64,000 nt of DNA from Cellulomonas hominis (GCF_014201095.1 NZ_JACHDN010000001.1:1240001-1304000); one strand, 5' to 3'; counted from the first letter of the stretch, positions 34,994 through 43,622 are shown. Numbers and translations are program-made. Notes: a model not told the origin generated them from the sequence alone.

Positions 34994-35166
34994 GCATCCT
35001 CCTCGGACACGGGCAACGGCCTCGCCCGGCCGCCCCCGACCTCACGCCGCCCCGTTGCCGCGTGGAGGACGCCACTGTAGCCACAGATGCCCGATCCGGG
35101 CGGTCGGATCGCGCGCCCGGCGCCGCGGCGGCGGCTGCGCCGACCGGGTGAACGTCCGCCGCGCCC
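34994..35166. other. divergent intergenic region between hppA and sigma cassette A
   Basis: This stretch is GC-rich and non-coding. It should contain the hppA promoter on the minus strand, but I find no clear hexamers. A second GAACGTCCG, resembling the cassette -35, is at about 35152 without a CGTC partner at 17 bp. Confidence 0.4.
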
Positions 35167-35191
35167 CAACGTTCCCGCCGAGGTCCGCGTC
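35167..35191 (+). promoter_or_regulatory. ECF-type promoter, sigma cassette A
   Basis: CAACGTT at 35167 and CGTC at 35188-35191 form CAAC-N17-CGTC, 41 bp before the sigma start. The same spacing and bases recur before cassettes B, C, D and E. GAAGGAGAG upstream of the GTG serves as ribosome site. Confidence 0.75.
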
Positions 35192-35232
35192 CCACACCAC
35201 GACAGGATCGTCCGGGACGAAGGAGAGCCGGC

Positions 35233-35763
35233 GTGGCGTGGCAGGAGCAGGTGACGACGTTCGTCGCCGAGCGGGGCCCGGCGCTCGTGGGGTACGCCCG
35301 CCTGCTGACCGGTGACCACGACAGCGCGCAGGACCTCGTCCAGGAGGCGCTCGCGCGGGCGTGGTCGCGTCGACGCGCCGGCACCGACATCACGTCGCTC
35401 GAGGGGTACGTCCGGGCCGCGGTGCTGACCGCCTACCTGGACCAGTACCGCCGCCGGCGGCTGTGGCAGGGCCGCGCGCACCTGTTCGCGGCGCCGGACG
35501 CGGAGCCGGCCCGGTCGGGAGCGACCGACGACGCGGTGGACCTCGCCGAGGCGCTGCGGCGGCTGCCCCCTCGGGAACGGGCGTGCGTGGTGCTCCGGTT
35601 CTACGACGACCTGACCGTCGCCGGGATCGCGGCGCGGCTGGAGGTCTCGGAGGGCGCGGTCAAGCGCTACCTGTCGGACGGGACGCGGCGCCTCGGGGCG
35701 CTGCTGGGCGAGCCGGGACCGCTCGCCGAGACGGTCGAGGTGCGGACGGAGGACCGGCGATGA
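35233..35763 (+). CDS. SigE-family ECF sigma factor, cassette A
   Basis: A 176-aa RNA polymerase sigma factor with only regions 2 and 4. Region 2: FVAERGPALVGYARLLTGD and SAQDLVQEALARAWSRR, the -10-recognition helix. Region 4: LPPRERACVVLRFYDDLTV and the HTH IAARLEVSEGAVKRYL reading the -35. It has the layout of SigE-fam_strep proteins. The GTG has GAAGGAGAG upstream. Its stop overlaps the ATG of the downstream membrane protein by 4 bp (ATGA), so the pair is translated together, as is usual for a sigma and its anti-sigma. A matching promoter precedes it, suggesting autoregulation. Confidence 0.92.
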   Translation: MAWQEQVTTFVAERGPALVGYARLLTGDHDSAQDLVQEALARAWSRRRAGTDITSLEGYVRAAVLTAYLDQYRRRRLWQGRAHLFAAPDAEPARSGATDDAVDLAEALRRLPPRERACVVLRFYDDLTVAGIAARLEVSEGAVKRYLSDGTRRLGALLGEPGPLAETVEVRTEDRR

Positions 35764-37133
35764 ACGAGCACGACCTGCACGCCGCACTGGGCGACCTCGC
35801 GGGACGGGGCGCCGACGAGCAGGCCGCGCGCCTGCGGGCCGCGACCGGGTTGTCCGCCGAGCGGGTCGTCGCCGTCGCGGGACGGCGGCGGCGCGTCCGG
35901 GTCGCCGCCGCGGGCGGGAGCGCGCTGGCCGTCGTCGCAGCGCTCGTGCTGGGCGGCGCCGCGCTCGCGGAGCGCCCGGAGCCGCTGCCGGCCGCGCCCG
36001 GCCCGACCCGCACGCCGTCCCCCACCCCCTCCCCCTCCCCGAGCCCGACCCCGACCGCGTCCGCCCCCGCGACGGCGCTCCCCGCGGGCGACCCGGCGGC
36101 GCCGTTCGGCACCTGCGGGTCGCTGCTCGCCTCCGCTCCCCCGCGGGACGACCGGTGGGTGGTGGCCGGGGGACCCCGCGCCGAACGGGTCGACGTCGGC
36201 GAGCCGCTGCCGGTGTCCGCGATGGTGCAGGGGGCGCTGAGCGTGAACTGGGAGCCCACCGGGGCGAACGTCGGCCTGCTCGAGGACTCGGGGCCCGAGG
36301 TCCTGGTGCTCCGGGATGGCGTCGTCGTCGCGGGGGGCGACCTGTACGGAGACGTCCCCGCGGGGTACGGCTCGTACTACGCGGAGGCGGGCATCCACGC
36401 CGTCTACTTCGCCGGCACGCTGCCGCTCACCTCCTGCCAGGACGGCGGCGACCTCCCCCCGGGGGACTACCAGGTCGTCACCTCCGCGCTCGCGCTGCCG
36501 CTCGGCGACGACGCCGCGGTGCTCGACACCCCGCTCGAGGTGCTGGCAGCGCAGCACGAGGCGGACTGGGTGCGGGTCGTCGGCGACCCCGAGCCGTTCA
36601 GCGTGGTCGCGTCCGGGGCGCCCGCGACGACCCCGCCCGCGCCGGTGCTGGACGCGGCCCTCGTGCCGGAGCCCGCCTGCGGCGCCGCTCCCGTCGTCTC
36701 GGACACCGGCCGGACGCTGACGCTGGACGCCCCGCCGCCGACGTCGACCGGTCCCGGCGCGGTGGTGAGCGCGCCCGGCGTCCTCACGTACCTGGGCCCG
36801 GACCGGCTGCGCGCGCACCTCCGCCTGGGCGTGCAGTACCTCATGGAGCGGGACGGCGTCGTCGTCGGCGGCAGCCGGCTGCACTACGACGGGTACTGGG
36901 GGTTCGTCGACCTCGGCACGGGCGCCACCCTGCCGGTGCCGGAGGAGACCGACCTCGTGGCCTGCGAGGGCGAGTTCCTGGGAGAGCAACCGCTCCCGCC
37001 GGGCACGTACACGGTGCACCCGGTGCTGCCGATGACCGCGGCGGAGATCCGGTCGCCGGGCGGGACCGTCGACCTGACGGGCGGGCAGCAGCTCGTGGTC
37101 CGGGGGGAGCCGTTCCCCCTCGTCGTGGAGTGA
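35760..37133 (+). CDS. single-pass membrane protein, candidate anti-sigma/sensor, cassette A (two ectodomain repeats)
   Basis: 457 aa. The cytoplasmic N-terminus of about 46 residues has a DLHAALGDLAG helix and a GRRRRVR stop-transfer cluster but no zinc-binding HxxxCxxC of classical anti-sigmas. TM is about residues 47-70, followed by a Pro/Ser/Thr spacer (71-110). The ectodomain begins FGTCGSLL and contains an internal duplication: VLVLRDGVVVAGG (183-193) with LPPGDYQV (232-239), and YLMERDGVVVGGS (360-372) with LPPGTYTV (412-419), each copy with a Cys before the LPPG element. Family unknown to me; anti-sigma function is inferred from coupling, topology and recurrence. Confidence 0.75.
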   Translation: MNEHDLHAALGDLAGRGADEQAARLRAATGLSAERVVAVAGRRRRVRVAAAGGSALAVVAALVLGGAALAERPEPLPAAPGPTRTPSPTPSPSPSPTPTASAPATALPAGDPAAPFGTCGSLLASAPPRDDRWVVAGGPRAERVDVGEPLPVSAMVQGALSVNWEPTGANVGLLEDSGPEVLVLRDGVVVAGGDLYGDVPAGYGSYYAEAGIHAVYFAGTLPLTSCQDGGDLPPGDYQVVTSALALPLGDDAAVLDTPLEVLAAQHEADWVRVVGDPEPFSVVASGAPATTPPAPVLDAALVPEPACGAAPVVSDTGRTLTLDAPPPTSTGPGAVVSAPGVLTYLGPDRLRAHLRLGVQYLMERDGVVVGGSRLHYDGYWGFVDLGTGATLPVPEETDLVACEGEFLGEQPLPPGTYTVHPVLPMTAAEIRSPGGTVDLTGGQQLVVRGEPFPLVVE

Positions 37134-37144
37134 CGGCCGAGGGG

Positions 37145-37169
37145 CAACGGTTCGGGACCGTCGCTCGTC
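37145..37169 (+). promoter_or_regulatory. ECF-type promoter, sigma cassette B
   Basis: CAACGGT at 37145 and CGTC at 37166-37169 give CAAC-N17-CGTC, 53 bp before the sigma start. Flanks match the cassette E element closely (GGGG before CAAC and ATG after CGTC in both). Confidence 0.75.
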
Positions 37170-37222
37170 ATGGGGGACGAGGGCGGCGTCCGGCCGCCCT
37201 CGCGCGGAGGGCAGGGGGTGGC

Positions 37223-37762
37223 GTGACCAGCTGGGAGGACGCGCTCGACGCGCTGGTCCGCGACCGCGGGGCGGCCCTCGTCCGCTACGCCGCGCTGCTC
37301 ACCGGCGACCCCCGGGAGGCCGAGGACCTCACCCAGGAGGCCCTCGTCCGGACCTTCGCCCGCGCCCGCGGTTCCCTGCGTGAGCCCGCGGCGGTCGAGG
37401 GGTACGTGCGCCGCGCGATCCTCAACGCGTACCTGGACGGCCACCGGCGCCGACGGCTCTGGGCGGGCGTGCGGCACCTGGTGGCCCGCGCCGAGTCGGA
37501 CCCGGGGCACGAGGGGGCGTCCGACGACCGCACCGACGTCGAGGTGGCTCTCGGGCGGCTGGCCCCCCGGCTCCGCGCCGCCGTGGTGCTGCGGTTCTAC
37601 GACGACCTGACGGTCCCCGAGATCGCCCGGCGCCTCGGCGTGTCCGACGGCGCGGTGAAGCGGTACCTGCACGACGGCGTCGCCGCGCTCGAGCAGCTGC
37701 TCGGCCCGGTGCGTGCCGTGCCCGACCACGAGATCGACCTGACCCCGAGCGGGAGGCTCTGA
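37223..37762 (+). CDS. SigE-family ECF sigma factor, cassette B
   Basis: A 179-aa two-domain ECF sigma. Region 2 has LVRYAALLTGDPREAEDLTQEALVRTFAR; region 4 has LAPRLRAAVVLRFYDDLTVPEIARRLGVSDGAVKRYLHD split over the helix-turn-helix. The GTG at 37223 follows GGAGGGCAGGGGG; the open frame upstream is a shadow of the cassette A membrane gene. Its TGA overlaps the next ATG by one base (TGATG). Confidence 0.9.
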   Translation: MTSWEDALDALVRDRGAALVRYAALLTGDPREAEDLTQEALVRTFARARGSLREPAAVEGYVRRAILNAYLDGHRRRRLWAGVRHLVARAESDPGHEGASDDRTDVEVALGRLAPRLRAAVVLRFYDDLTVPEIARRLGVSDGAVKRYLHDGVAALEQLLGPVRAVPDHEIDLTPSGRL

Positions 37763-38982
37763 TGACCCTCGACCTGGAGCGGGCGCTGCGCGACGCCGTC
37801 GACGGCGCCCCGGACGACCCGCGCGCCCTCGGCGGCACGGCGGGCCTGGCCGCGCTGCACGCGAGGGTGCGCCGCCGCCGCACGGCCCGCGCGGTCGCGC
37901 GCACGACCGTGGGGGCGGGCGCGGCCTGCGTCGTCGGGCTCGGCGCGCTCGCCGCGCAGCGGGGGGGCACCGGAGACCCGCCGGCCGCCGCGGGACCGGG
38001 GGGTCCGGCGGGCACGAGCGCGCCGGCCGCCGCCCCCGTCGAACCGAGCGACTCCGACCTGTGCGGCGCGGCCGTCGCGGGCCTGGCGGTGACCTCCGGA
38101 GGCGTCGACCTGTCGCTCGGCCTGCCCGGCGTGGACGTCGACGGCGGCGAGCTCGTGGGGCGCTCTCTCGGCGGCGAGGTGCCGGTCTGGCTCGACGTCC
38201 CCGCCGACGCCGGCGCCGAGGCCCCGACGGAGGAGCTCGTCGGCTCGTCGATCCTGCTCGTCCGGGACGAGGTGGTCGTCGCGGTCGCCGACGGCGCCGC
38301 GGTCGTCGTGTCCTCCGACGACACCACCGCGGGGATGCTGACCGAGGCCCAGCGGGAGACGGCCGGCACGGGGACGCTCCGCGCCTGCCCGGGCACCGGA
38401 TCGGAGGGCCTGGCCGGAGCCGTCCCCGCCGCGGGCGAGTACACGCTGCGCGCCGTCGCCCGGCTCGAGCGCGCCGAGGACGGGGCGGCGCACCTCGCGG
38501 TCTCGCCGCCGGTGCCCGTCACGCTGCTGCCCGAGGAGGCGCCGATCGCCGCCGGCGCCGAGAACCTGCCGGCCGACTTCCCGCTCGACGCGGTGCCGCT
38601 GGTGGGTACGCGGGTGATCGACGCGGTGACGGCCGGCACCGGCGGCTGGAAGGTCACGGTGGAGGTGCACGGCACCGACGCGCTCCAGCGGGCGGCGGAC
38701 GCCCTCGGCGTGCCGCAGGGATCGACCGGCTCGTGGGTGCGGTTCAGCGGCGTGGACCCCGAGCTGACCCTCGTGCAGGAGGAGGCCGTCGCGGCCGCCG
38801 AGCGGGTGGCCGGCACCCGGGCCGTCGGCTCGGCGGACCGCTGGGTGCGCACGGACCTGACCGAGTGGGGCGGGACCGCGGACGGGATCTCCGCCCGGGG
38901 CCGCGGCGTCGGCATCGACGTGCAGGAGCTCCCCGGGGAGGACGGCGGGACGACGCTCGTCTACCGGGTGACGCGGGGCTGA
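37762..38982 (+). CDS. single-pass membrane protein, candidate anti-sigma/sensor, cassette B
   Basis: 406 aa. A short N-terminal helix (LERALRDAVDG) and an RVRRRRTAR cluster lead to a TM at about 43-66. A Gly/Pro/Ala spacer follows, then an ectodomain with a single copy of the cassette motif: ILLVRDEVVVAVADG (164-178), LRACPG with the Cys, and VPAAGEYTLRAVARL (221-235). The C-terminal 150 residues differ from cassettes A and C and include TDALQRAADALG and WVRFSGVDPELTLVQEEAV. No enzymatic motif is seen. A role as membrane-bound partner of the coupled sigma is inferred. Confidence 0.7.
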   Translation: MTLDLERALRDAVDGAPDDPRALGGTAGLAALHARVRRRRTARAVARTTVGAGAACVVGLGALAAQRGGTGDPPAAAGPGGPAGTSAPAAAPVEPSDSDLCGAAVAGLAVTSGGVDLSLGLPGVDVDGGELVGRSLGGEVPVWLDVPADAGAEAPTEELVGSSILLVRDEVVVAVADGAAVVVSSDDTTAGMLTEAQRETAGTGTLRACPGTGSEGLAGAVPAAGEYTLRAVARLERAEDGAAHLAVSPPVPVTLLPEEAPIAAGAENLPADFPLDAVPLVGTRVIDAVTAGTGGWKVTVEVHGTDALQRAADALGVPQGSTGSWVRFSGVDPELTLVQEEAVAAAERVAGTRAVGSADRWVRTDLTEWGGTADGISARGRGVGIDVQELPGEDGGTTLVYRVTRG

Positions 38983-39015
38983 CGTCGCACCGTTGCGCCG
39001 GACGGGTGAACGCAC

Positions 39016-39040
39016 CAACGTCCGCCGCCCCCCGGGCGTC
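39016..39040 (+). promoter_or_regulatory. ECF-type promoter, sigma cassette C
   Basis: CAACGTC at 39016 and CGTC at 39037-39040 give CAAC-N17-CGTC, 47 bp before the sigma start. Confidence 0.75.
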
Positions 39041-39087
39041 TGGGTGGGCGACAGGATGGTGCAGGCCCGGCGTGAGGAGGCCACGGC

Positions 39088-39618
39088 GTGTCGTGGGAAC
39101 GGGAGCTCGAGGGCTTCGTACGGCAACGCGGCGACGCGCTGGTGGGCTACGCCTACCTGCTCGCCGGTGATCTGGCCGCCGCGCAGGACCTCGTGCAGGA
39201 GGGGCTCGTCCGGACGTGGACGCGGCGCCGCGGCGGCGGGGACGTCGAGTGGCTGGAGGCGTACGTCCGCCGGTGCATCCTGCACGCCTTCGTCGACGGC
39301 CGGCGGCGCGCGCACCGCTGGCGGGACGTCCAGCACCTGGTCGCGGCACCCGAGCGCTCTGCCGACCTGCAGGCCGGCGCGGACGACCGCGACGCGGTGC
39401 TGGCCGCGCTCGCGCACCTGACCGCCCGCCAGCGGGCCTGCGTCGTCCTGCGCTTCTACGAGGACCTCGCGGTGCGCGAGGTCGCGGACCGCCTCGACGT
39501 GAGCGAGGGCACCGTCAAGCGGTACCTGCACGACGCGAACCAGGCCCTGGCACCGCTTCTCGGCCCGACGGCGCTCGCCGCCGAGGACCTGCCGACCACG
39601 AACGGGGGCACGCGATGA
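39088..39618 (+). CDS. SigE-family ECF sigma factor, cassette C
   Basis: A 176-aa ECF sigma. Region 2: LVGYAYLLAGDLAAAQDLVQEGLVRTW. Region 4: LTARQRACVVLRFYEDLAV with HTH VADRLDVSEGTVKRYL. It is the closest in sequence to cassette A. The GTG start has a GAGGAGGCC ribosome site. It overlaps the downstream ATG by 4 bp (ATGA). Confidence 0.92.
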   Translation: MSWERELEGFVRQRGDALVGYAYLLAGDLAAAQDLVQEGLVRTWTRRRGGGDVEWLEAYVRRCILHAFVDGRRRAHRWRDVQHLVAAPERSADLQAGADDRDAVLAALAHLTARQRACVVLRFYEDLAVREVADRLDVSEGTVKRYLHDANQALAPLLGPTALAAEDLPTTNGGTR

Positions 39619-40964
39619 GCCGCGATCTCGACGCCACGCTGCGGGACCTCGCCGCCGGCGCTGCCGCCGCGCACCGCGCGGGCGCCGACGGGGACGTCCT
39701 GCTCGTCCCCACCGTCCGGCGCGTGCGCCGGCGCCGGCGCGTGCGGGCGGCCGCGCTCGCCACGGGCGGGCTGGCCGCCGTCACCGGCCTGGCGCTCGGC
39801 GGGTTCGCGCTGGCGCCGGAGCCCGCGCCGCAGCCGGCGGCCCCGACGCCGACGCCGACCGTCACCACCCCGGCGCCGACCCCGAGCGCCACGCCCAGCG
39901 CCACCCCCGAGCCGCCCGGCGTGGTGCTGCCCACCGGCGACCCGTCCGCGTCGTTCGGCACGTGCGGCTCGCTCGCGGGCGCCGCGACGCCGTACCCGGT
40001 GGACGGCCGGTTCGAGGCCGTGGCGCGGCTCACCACGACCACCGCCGCGGCGGGCAGCAGCCTGGAGGTGCAGGGCTGGGTCGACGCCGCGTCGGGGTCG
40101 GGGCCGCAGTTCTCCGCGGTGCCCTCGTCCGGGCCGCGGCTCGCGGTCGTCCGCGACGGCGTCGTCGTCGGCACGGGCCTGCTCGGCGGCGACGACTCCT
40201 GGGACCTGCGCGCCGGCCACCAGGGCGAGTTCCGGTGGACCGCCGACTGGCTCCCGCTCGCGGTGTGCGCCGCGGACGGGCAGCCCGGGGTGTCGGCCGG
40301 TGCGCCGCTGCCCGCCGGCGAGTACCAGCTCGTGCCGTGGGCGGACGTCGCCGACCTGGGCGACTCCGAGGACGCGCCCACCACCGGCCCCGGCCAGTGG
40401 CTGTCCGCGGACGAGGCGGTCGCGACGGTGGGCACCCGGGCGACGGCGGTGGGGGCGCCGGTCGCGTTCACCGTCACCGGCACGGCGGAGACCGTCGCGC
40501 CCGCGCCGGGGAGCGGGGCGGCCCCCGCCGCGCTCGTCCCGCGGGACGCCCCGGAGTGCTCCGGCCCGGCCCCGGTGCCCGACCCCGCGAGCCCGCTGGT
40601 GGTCGACTGGCAGCACGCCGGCGCGGTGCTCGCGCCGGCGGACCTCGCGCAGACCGAGGTCACGCTGCGGTACGGCGGTGGCGGCCGGCTCGGCTTCTCC
40701 TTGACGGCGCCCTGGCTCGTCGTGTCCCGGGACGGCGTGGTCGTCGGCCAGGAGCCGGTCTTCGAGGGGGACTGGCGGCCGCTCCTCGCGACCGGGACCG
40801 CCGTGCCGATCACCACCTCGGTGTCCAGCATCCCGTCGTGCGACGGCAGCCCGCTGCCCGCCGGCACGTACGAGGTCGCCGTCGTCGTGATGGTGATGCC
40901 GGACGACCGCGAGGCGGCGCGGCCGACCCTGGTCAGCGAGCCGGCCACGCTCGTGGTGCCCTAA
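39615..40964 (+). CDS. single-pass membrane protein, candidate anti-sigma/sensor, cassette C (two ectodomain repeats)
   Basis: 449 aa, clearly a paralogue of the cassette A protein. N-terminal DLDATLRDLAAG helix, [11 protein letters not shown] cluster, TM at about 45-66, Pro/Thr spacer, then LPTGDPSASFGTCGSL (cassette A has LPAGDPAAPFGTCGSL). Two ectodomain repeats: LAVVRDGVVVGTG (176-188) with LPAGEYQL (232-239), and LVVSRDGVVVGQE (368-380) with LPAGTYEV (414-421). The conserved start of the ectodomain and variable rest suggest divergence after duplication. Its stop shares 4 bp with the convergent GGDEF-like gene. Confidence 0.75.
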   Translation: MSRDLDATLRDLAAGAAAAHRAGADGDVLLVPTVRRVRRRRRVRAAALATGGLAAVTGLALGGFALAPEPAPQPAAPTPTPTVTTPAPTPSATPSATPEPPGVVLPTGDPSASFGTCGSLAGAATPYPVDGRFEAVARLTTTTAAAGSSLEVQGWVDAASGSGPQFSAVPSSGPRLAVVRDGVVVGTGLLGGDDSWDLRAGHQGEFRWTADWLPLAVCAADGQPGVSAGAPLPAGEYQLVPWADVADLGDSEDAPTTGPGQWLSADEAVATVGTRATAVGAPVAFTVTGTAETVAPAPGSGAAPAALVPRDAPECSGPAPVPDPASPLVVDWQHAGAVLAPADLAQTEVTLRYGGGGRLGFSLTAPWLVVSRDGVVVGQEPVFEGDWRPLLATGTAVPITTSVSSIPSCDGSPLPAGTYEVAVVVMVMPDDREAARPTLVSEPATLVVP

Positions 40965-41743
40965 CCGCGCCCGGCCTCCTTGCGGGCCAGCATCTGCGAC
41001 TGCGCCTCGCGCAGCAGCCCGTCCGCGTCCGCGGTGAACTCGTCGCTGCCGGTCCGGCCGACCAGGCTGCCCTCCGGCAGCGCCGCCGCGAGCCGGTCGG
41101 CGACCGCGCGCAGCACCGCGTCCCCCGCGTCCGCGCCGTGCCGGACGTTCACCCGCGCGAGCCCGGCGACGTCCGCCTGCACGACCAGCAGCCGGCGGGC
41201 GGTGCCCCGCAGCAGCGGCACCCAGCTGCGCAGCGTGTGCAGCACCAGCTCGCGGCCCGGGCGCCGCGTCAGCGGGTCGTGCAGGGTGCGCTCCGACAGC
41301 GCCGCCACCAGCGACCGGACCAGGTCGGACGTCGCGACCGCGCCCCACGTGCCGGACCGCACGAGCACGTCGTCGTACCGGGTCGGCCCCGACCGCTCCA
41401 TCGCGCGCGTCGCCGCCTCCACCACGCCGGTGCCCTCCGCGACGACCAGCGGCGTCCAGTCCGCGACCTCGGCGACCGGGCGCCGCGCCAGCACCGCCCG
41501 CCCGAACCCCAGCCGCCCCGTCTGCGCGTCGGTGAAGCGCGTGCGCGACACCATGCCGATCGCGCCGCCGGCCGCCTGCACGGCGAGGCAGGGCAGGTGC
41601 GGCGAGCGGAAGAGCACCTCGACCTCGCTCATCGGGACGTCCGCGTCCACGACCGCCACCGGGACGGCGATCTCGCCCACGGTGCGGCGCACGCCGCCCA
41701 CGGCGCGGGAGGTGCGGACCAGCAGGTCGACGTCGTCAGGCAC
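40961..41743 (-). CDS. CBS-like/GGDEF-like protein with shortened GGDEF domain
   Basis: 260 aa. The N-terminal ~150 residues resemble a CBS pair used in GGDEF proteins (MSEVEVLFRSPHLPCLAVQ, GFGRAVLARRPVAEVADW, GTWGAVATSDLVRSL). A GGDEF-like domain follows: DPLTRRPGRELV, LLVVQADVAGLARVNVRHG (metal Asp retained), AVADRLAAALPEGSLVGRTGSDEF. After GSDEF only about 26 residues remain and read like the normal C-terminal helix (DGLLREAQSQMLARKEAGR), so some 50-60 residues are missing between. It is probably catalytically dead and may act as an effector-binding regulator. The GTG start at 41743 has GAGG upstream. It lies inverted inside the sigma array. Confidence 0.7.
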   Translation of the reverse strand: MPDDVDLLVRTSRAVGGVRRTVGEIAVPVAVVDADVPMSEVEVLFRSPHLPCLAVQAAGGAIGMVSRTRFTDAQTGRLGFGRAVLARRPVAEVADWTPLVVAEGTGVVEAATRAMERSGPTRYDDVLVRSGTWGAVATSDLVRSLVAALSERTLHDPLTRRPGRELVLHTLRSWVPLLRGTARRLLVVQADVAGLARVNVRHGADAGDAVLRAVADRLAAALPEGSLVGRTGSDEFTADADGLLREAQSQMLARKEAGRG

Positions 41744-41871
41744 CGCCGCATCCTCGCGGCCCGCGCCGGCCCCGCCCGCCCGGCGGCGGCCCCCGTCCGC
41801 GGATGTTCGGCAGGTGTTCACGGACCGGCCGGCCCGCGGGGGACGCGCACTGGGCCGTCCGCGTGACGCCA

Positions 41872-41896
41872 CAACCGGCCGGCGACCCCGGGCGTC
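41872..41896 (+). promoter_or_regulatory. ECF-type promoter, sigma cassette D
   Basis: CAACCGG at 41872 and CGTC at 41893-41896 give CAAC-N17-CGTC, 39 bp before the sigma start. Confidence 0.75.
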
Positions 41897-41935
41897 GGAG
41901 CAGGTGGAGGCTGTCCGACGACGAAGGGACCGACG

Positions 41936-42469
41936 GTGGCGCACGGGGACGAGGTCATCGCCGCGCTGGCGCGCGAGCGCGGGCCGGCGCTGGTGGCGTA
42001 CGCCTACCTGCTGAGCGGGTCACGGCGGGACGCCGAGGACCTCGTGCAGGACGCGCTCGTGAAGACGGTGCTGCGGGCGCGCGCCGGCGTCGACCTGCGG
42101 ACCGCGGAGGGCTACGTCCGGCGCACGGTGCTCACCACGTACCTGGACGCGCGGCGCCGCAGCCGCCGCTGGCTGGACGCCCTGCCGCGGCTCGCGGCCG
42201 ACGCCGACCGCACCGCGCCCGACCCGGCCGACGCGGCCACGGCGCGGCGCGACGTGCAGGCCGCCCTCGCGCTCCTCACGCCCCGGCAGCGCGCGTGCGT
42301 GGTGCTGCGGTACGTGGACGACATGACCGTGACCGACGTCGTCGCGGAGCTCGGGCTGTCCACCGGCACCGTGAAGCGCTACCTGGCGGAGGCGCGCGGC
42401 CGGCTGGGACCCGCCCTCACGGTGACAGCAGGCCGGCCCGCCCACGACGACGAGGAGCACGTGCGGTGA
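41936..42469 (+). CDS. SigE-family ECF sigma factor, cassette D
   Basis: A 177-aa ECF sigma. Region 2: LVAYAYLLSGSRRDAEDLVQDALVKT. Region 4: LTPRQRACVVLRYVDDMTV with HTH VVAELGLSTGTVKRYL. The GTG at 41936 follows GAAGGGACCGACG. It overlaps the next GTG by 4 bp (GTGA). Its N-terminus (DEVIAALARERGPALVAYAYLL) is closest to that of cassette E, indicating a D-E duplication. Confidence 0.92.
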   Translation: MAHGDEVIAALARERGPALVAYAYLLSGSRRDAEDLVQDALVKTVLRARAGVDLRTAEGYVRRTVLTTYLDARRRSRRWLDALPRLAADADRTAPDPADAATARRDVQAALALLTPRQRACVVLRYVDDMTVTDVVAELGLSTGTVKRYLAEARGRLGPALTVTAGRPAHDDEEHVR

Positions 42470-43608
42470 ACGACGACGACCTGGTCCGCGCCCTCGGCGA
42501 CATCGCCGACGACATCCGGCACGGCACCGAGCCCCTTCCCGTCGACCGGATCGTCCGGCGCCGCCGGCGCCGGCGCGCCGTCGTCCGGGGTGTCGGCGCG
42601 GGAGGCGCCCTGGCCGCGGTCGGCGCCGTGGCGCTCGTGGGCGCCGGCGTCGCGCGCTGGGACCCCGCACCCGCCGCGCCGGATCCCCTCCCGACGACGG
42701 CCGCCCCGACGACACCGCTCCGGGCGTGGCCCGTGTGCGGCGACACCGTGGCTGCGGGCGACGACCTGTCCCTGACCGTCGAGGTCGCAGCCGTCGAGGG
42801 CCACGCCGACGGTGACGTCGTCGCCCGCGCGGTCGTCACCGGAGCGGGCGCCACCGACCTGCCGGCCGCCGACCCGGACACCGCGGTGCTCGCGGTGCTC
42901 GCAGACGGGGACGACGGCCACGTGGTCGCGCTGCTCCCGGCGCGGGACGCGGGTGCGTGGGGCCGGGACGGCGACGCGGCGACCCTGGCGCTGTCCGGCG
43001 CTCCGGCGGCGTGCGCCGGTGATCGCCTGCCGGCGGGCGCCTACCGCGCGGTCGTCGCGGTCCGCACCCCGGACGGGATCGCCGTGTCCGACCCCGTGGA
43101 CCTCGACGTCCCGCCCGCGGCGACCTCCGCGGCGCGCCCTCTCGTCGACCCGTCCGTGGACCGGTTCGCGCTCGTGGAGGGCGGCGAGTACGCCCCGGAC
43201 GACCCCGGTCCGGGCGACCTGCTCCCCGACGGCGACTACTTCGCGACCGTCACCGGCGCCGACCCCGGCGCGCGCACCGTCACGGTCGACGTCCTGCAGG
43301 TGCGCTCCCGGGACGAGGTCGTCGCCGCCGAGCTCGCGGCCGGCCGGGAGGACCCCGACCTGCCCCTCGGCTTCCTGGTGGAGAACCAGTCCGAGCGCGT
43401 GCGCACGGTGCCCGTCGCGCCGGACGTCACCGTCGTCGGCTCGTGCGCCGTGCTGCCGTTCCCGGAGGTGCTGGCGCTCGACGCCGGCGCTGAGGCCGAG
43501 ATGGCGGCGCGGTGCCGGGGAACGGCGCCCGAGGCGCCGTCCACCGACTTCTGGGTGGACGTGCGCGACGGCGTGGTCGTCCAGCTCGTCGGGCAGTTCC
43601 TCCCCTGA
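42466..43608 (+). CDS. single-pass membrane protein, candidate anti-sigma/sensor, cassette D
   Basis: 380 aa. The cytosolic tail has DLVRALGDIADD and a seven-Arg cluster (RRRRRRR, 31-37); TM is at about 42-62, then a short Ala/Pro/Thr spacer. The ectodomain has a single recognisable copy of the cassette motif: VLAVLADGDDGHVVALL, AACAGD with the Cys, and RLPAGAYRAVVAV (187-199). A second half contains GDLLPDGDYFATVTGADPG and ends FWVDVRDGVVVQLVGQF. That last segment is the part that survives out of frame in cassette E. Confidence 0.7.
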   Translation: MNDDDLVRALGDIADDIRHGTEPLPVDRIVRRRRRRRAVVRGVGAGGALAAVGAVALVGAGVARWDPAPAAPDPLPTTAAPTTPLRAWPVCGDTVAAGDDLSLTVEVAAVEGHADGDVVARAVVTGAGATDLPAADPDTAVLAVLADGDDGHVVALLPARDAGAWGRDGDAATLALSGAPAACAGDRLPAGAYRAVVAVRTPDGIAVSDPVDLDVPPAATSAARPLVDPSVDRFALVEGGEYAPDDPGPGDLLPDGDYFATVTGADPGARTVTVDVLQVRSRDEVVAAELAAGREDPDLPLGFLVENQSERVRTVPVAPDVTVVGSCAVLPFPEVLALDAGAEAEMAARCRGTAPEAPSTDFWVDVRDGVVVQLVGQFLP

Positions 43609-43622
43609 CGCCCGGCCGGGGG

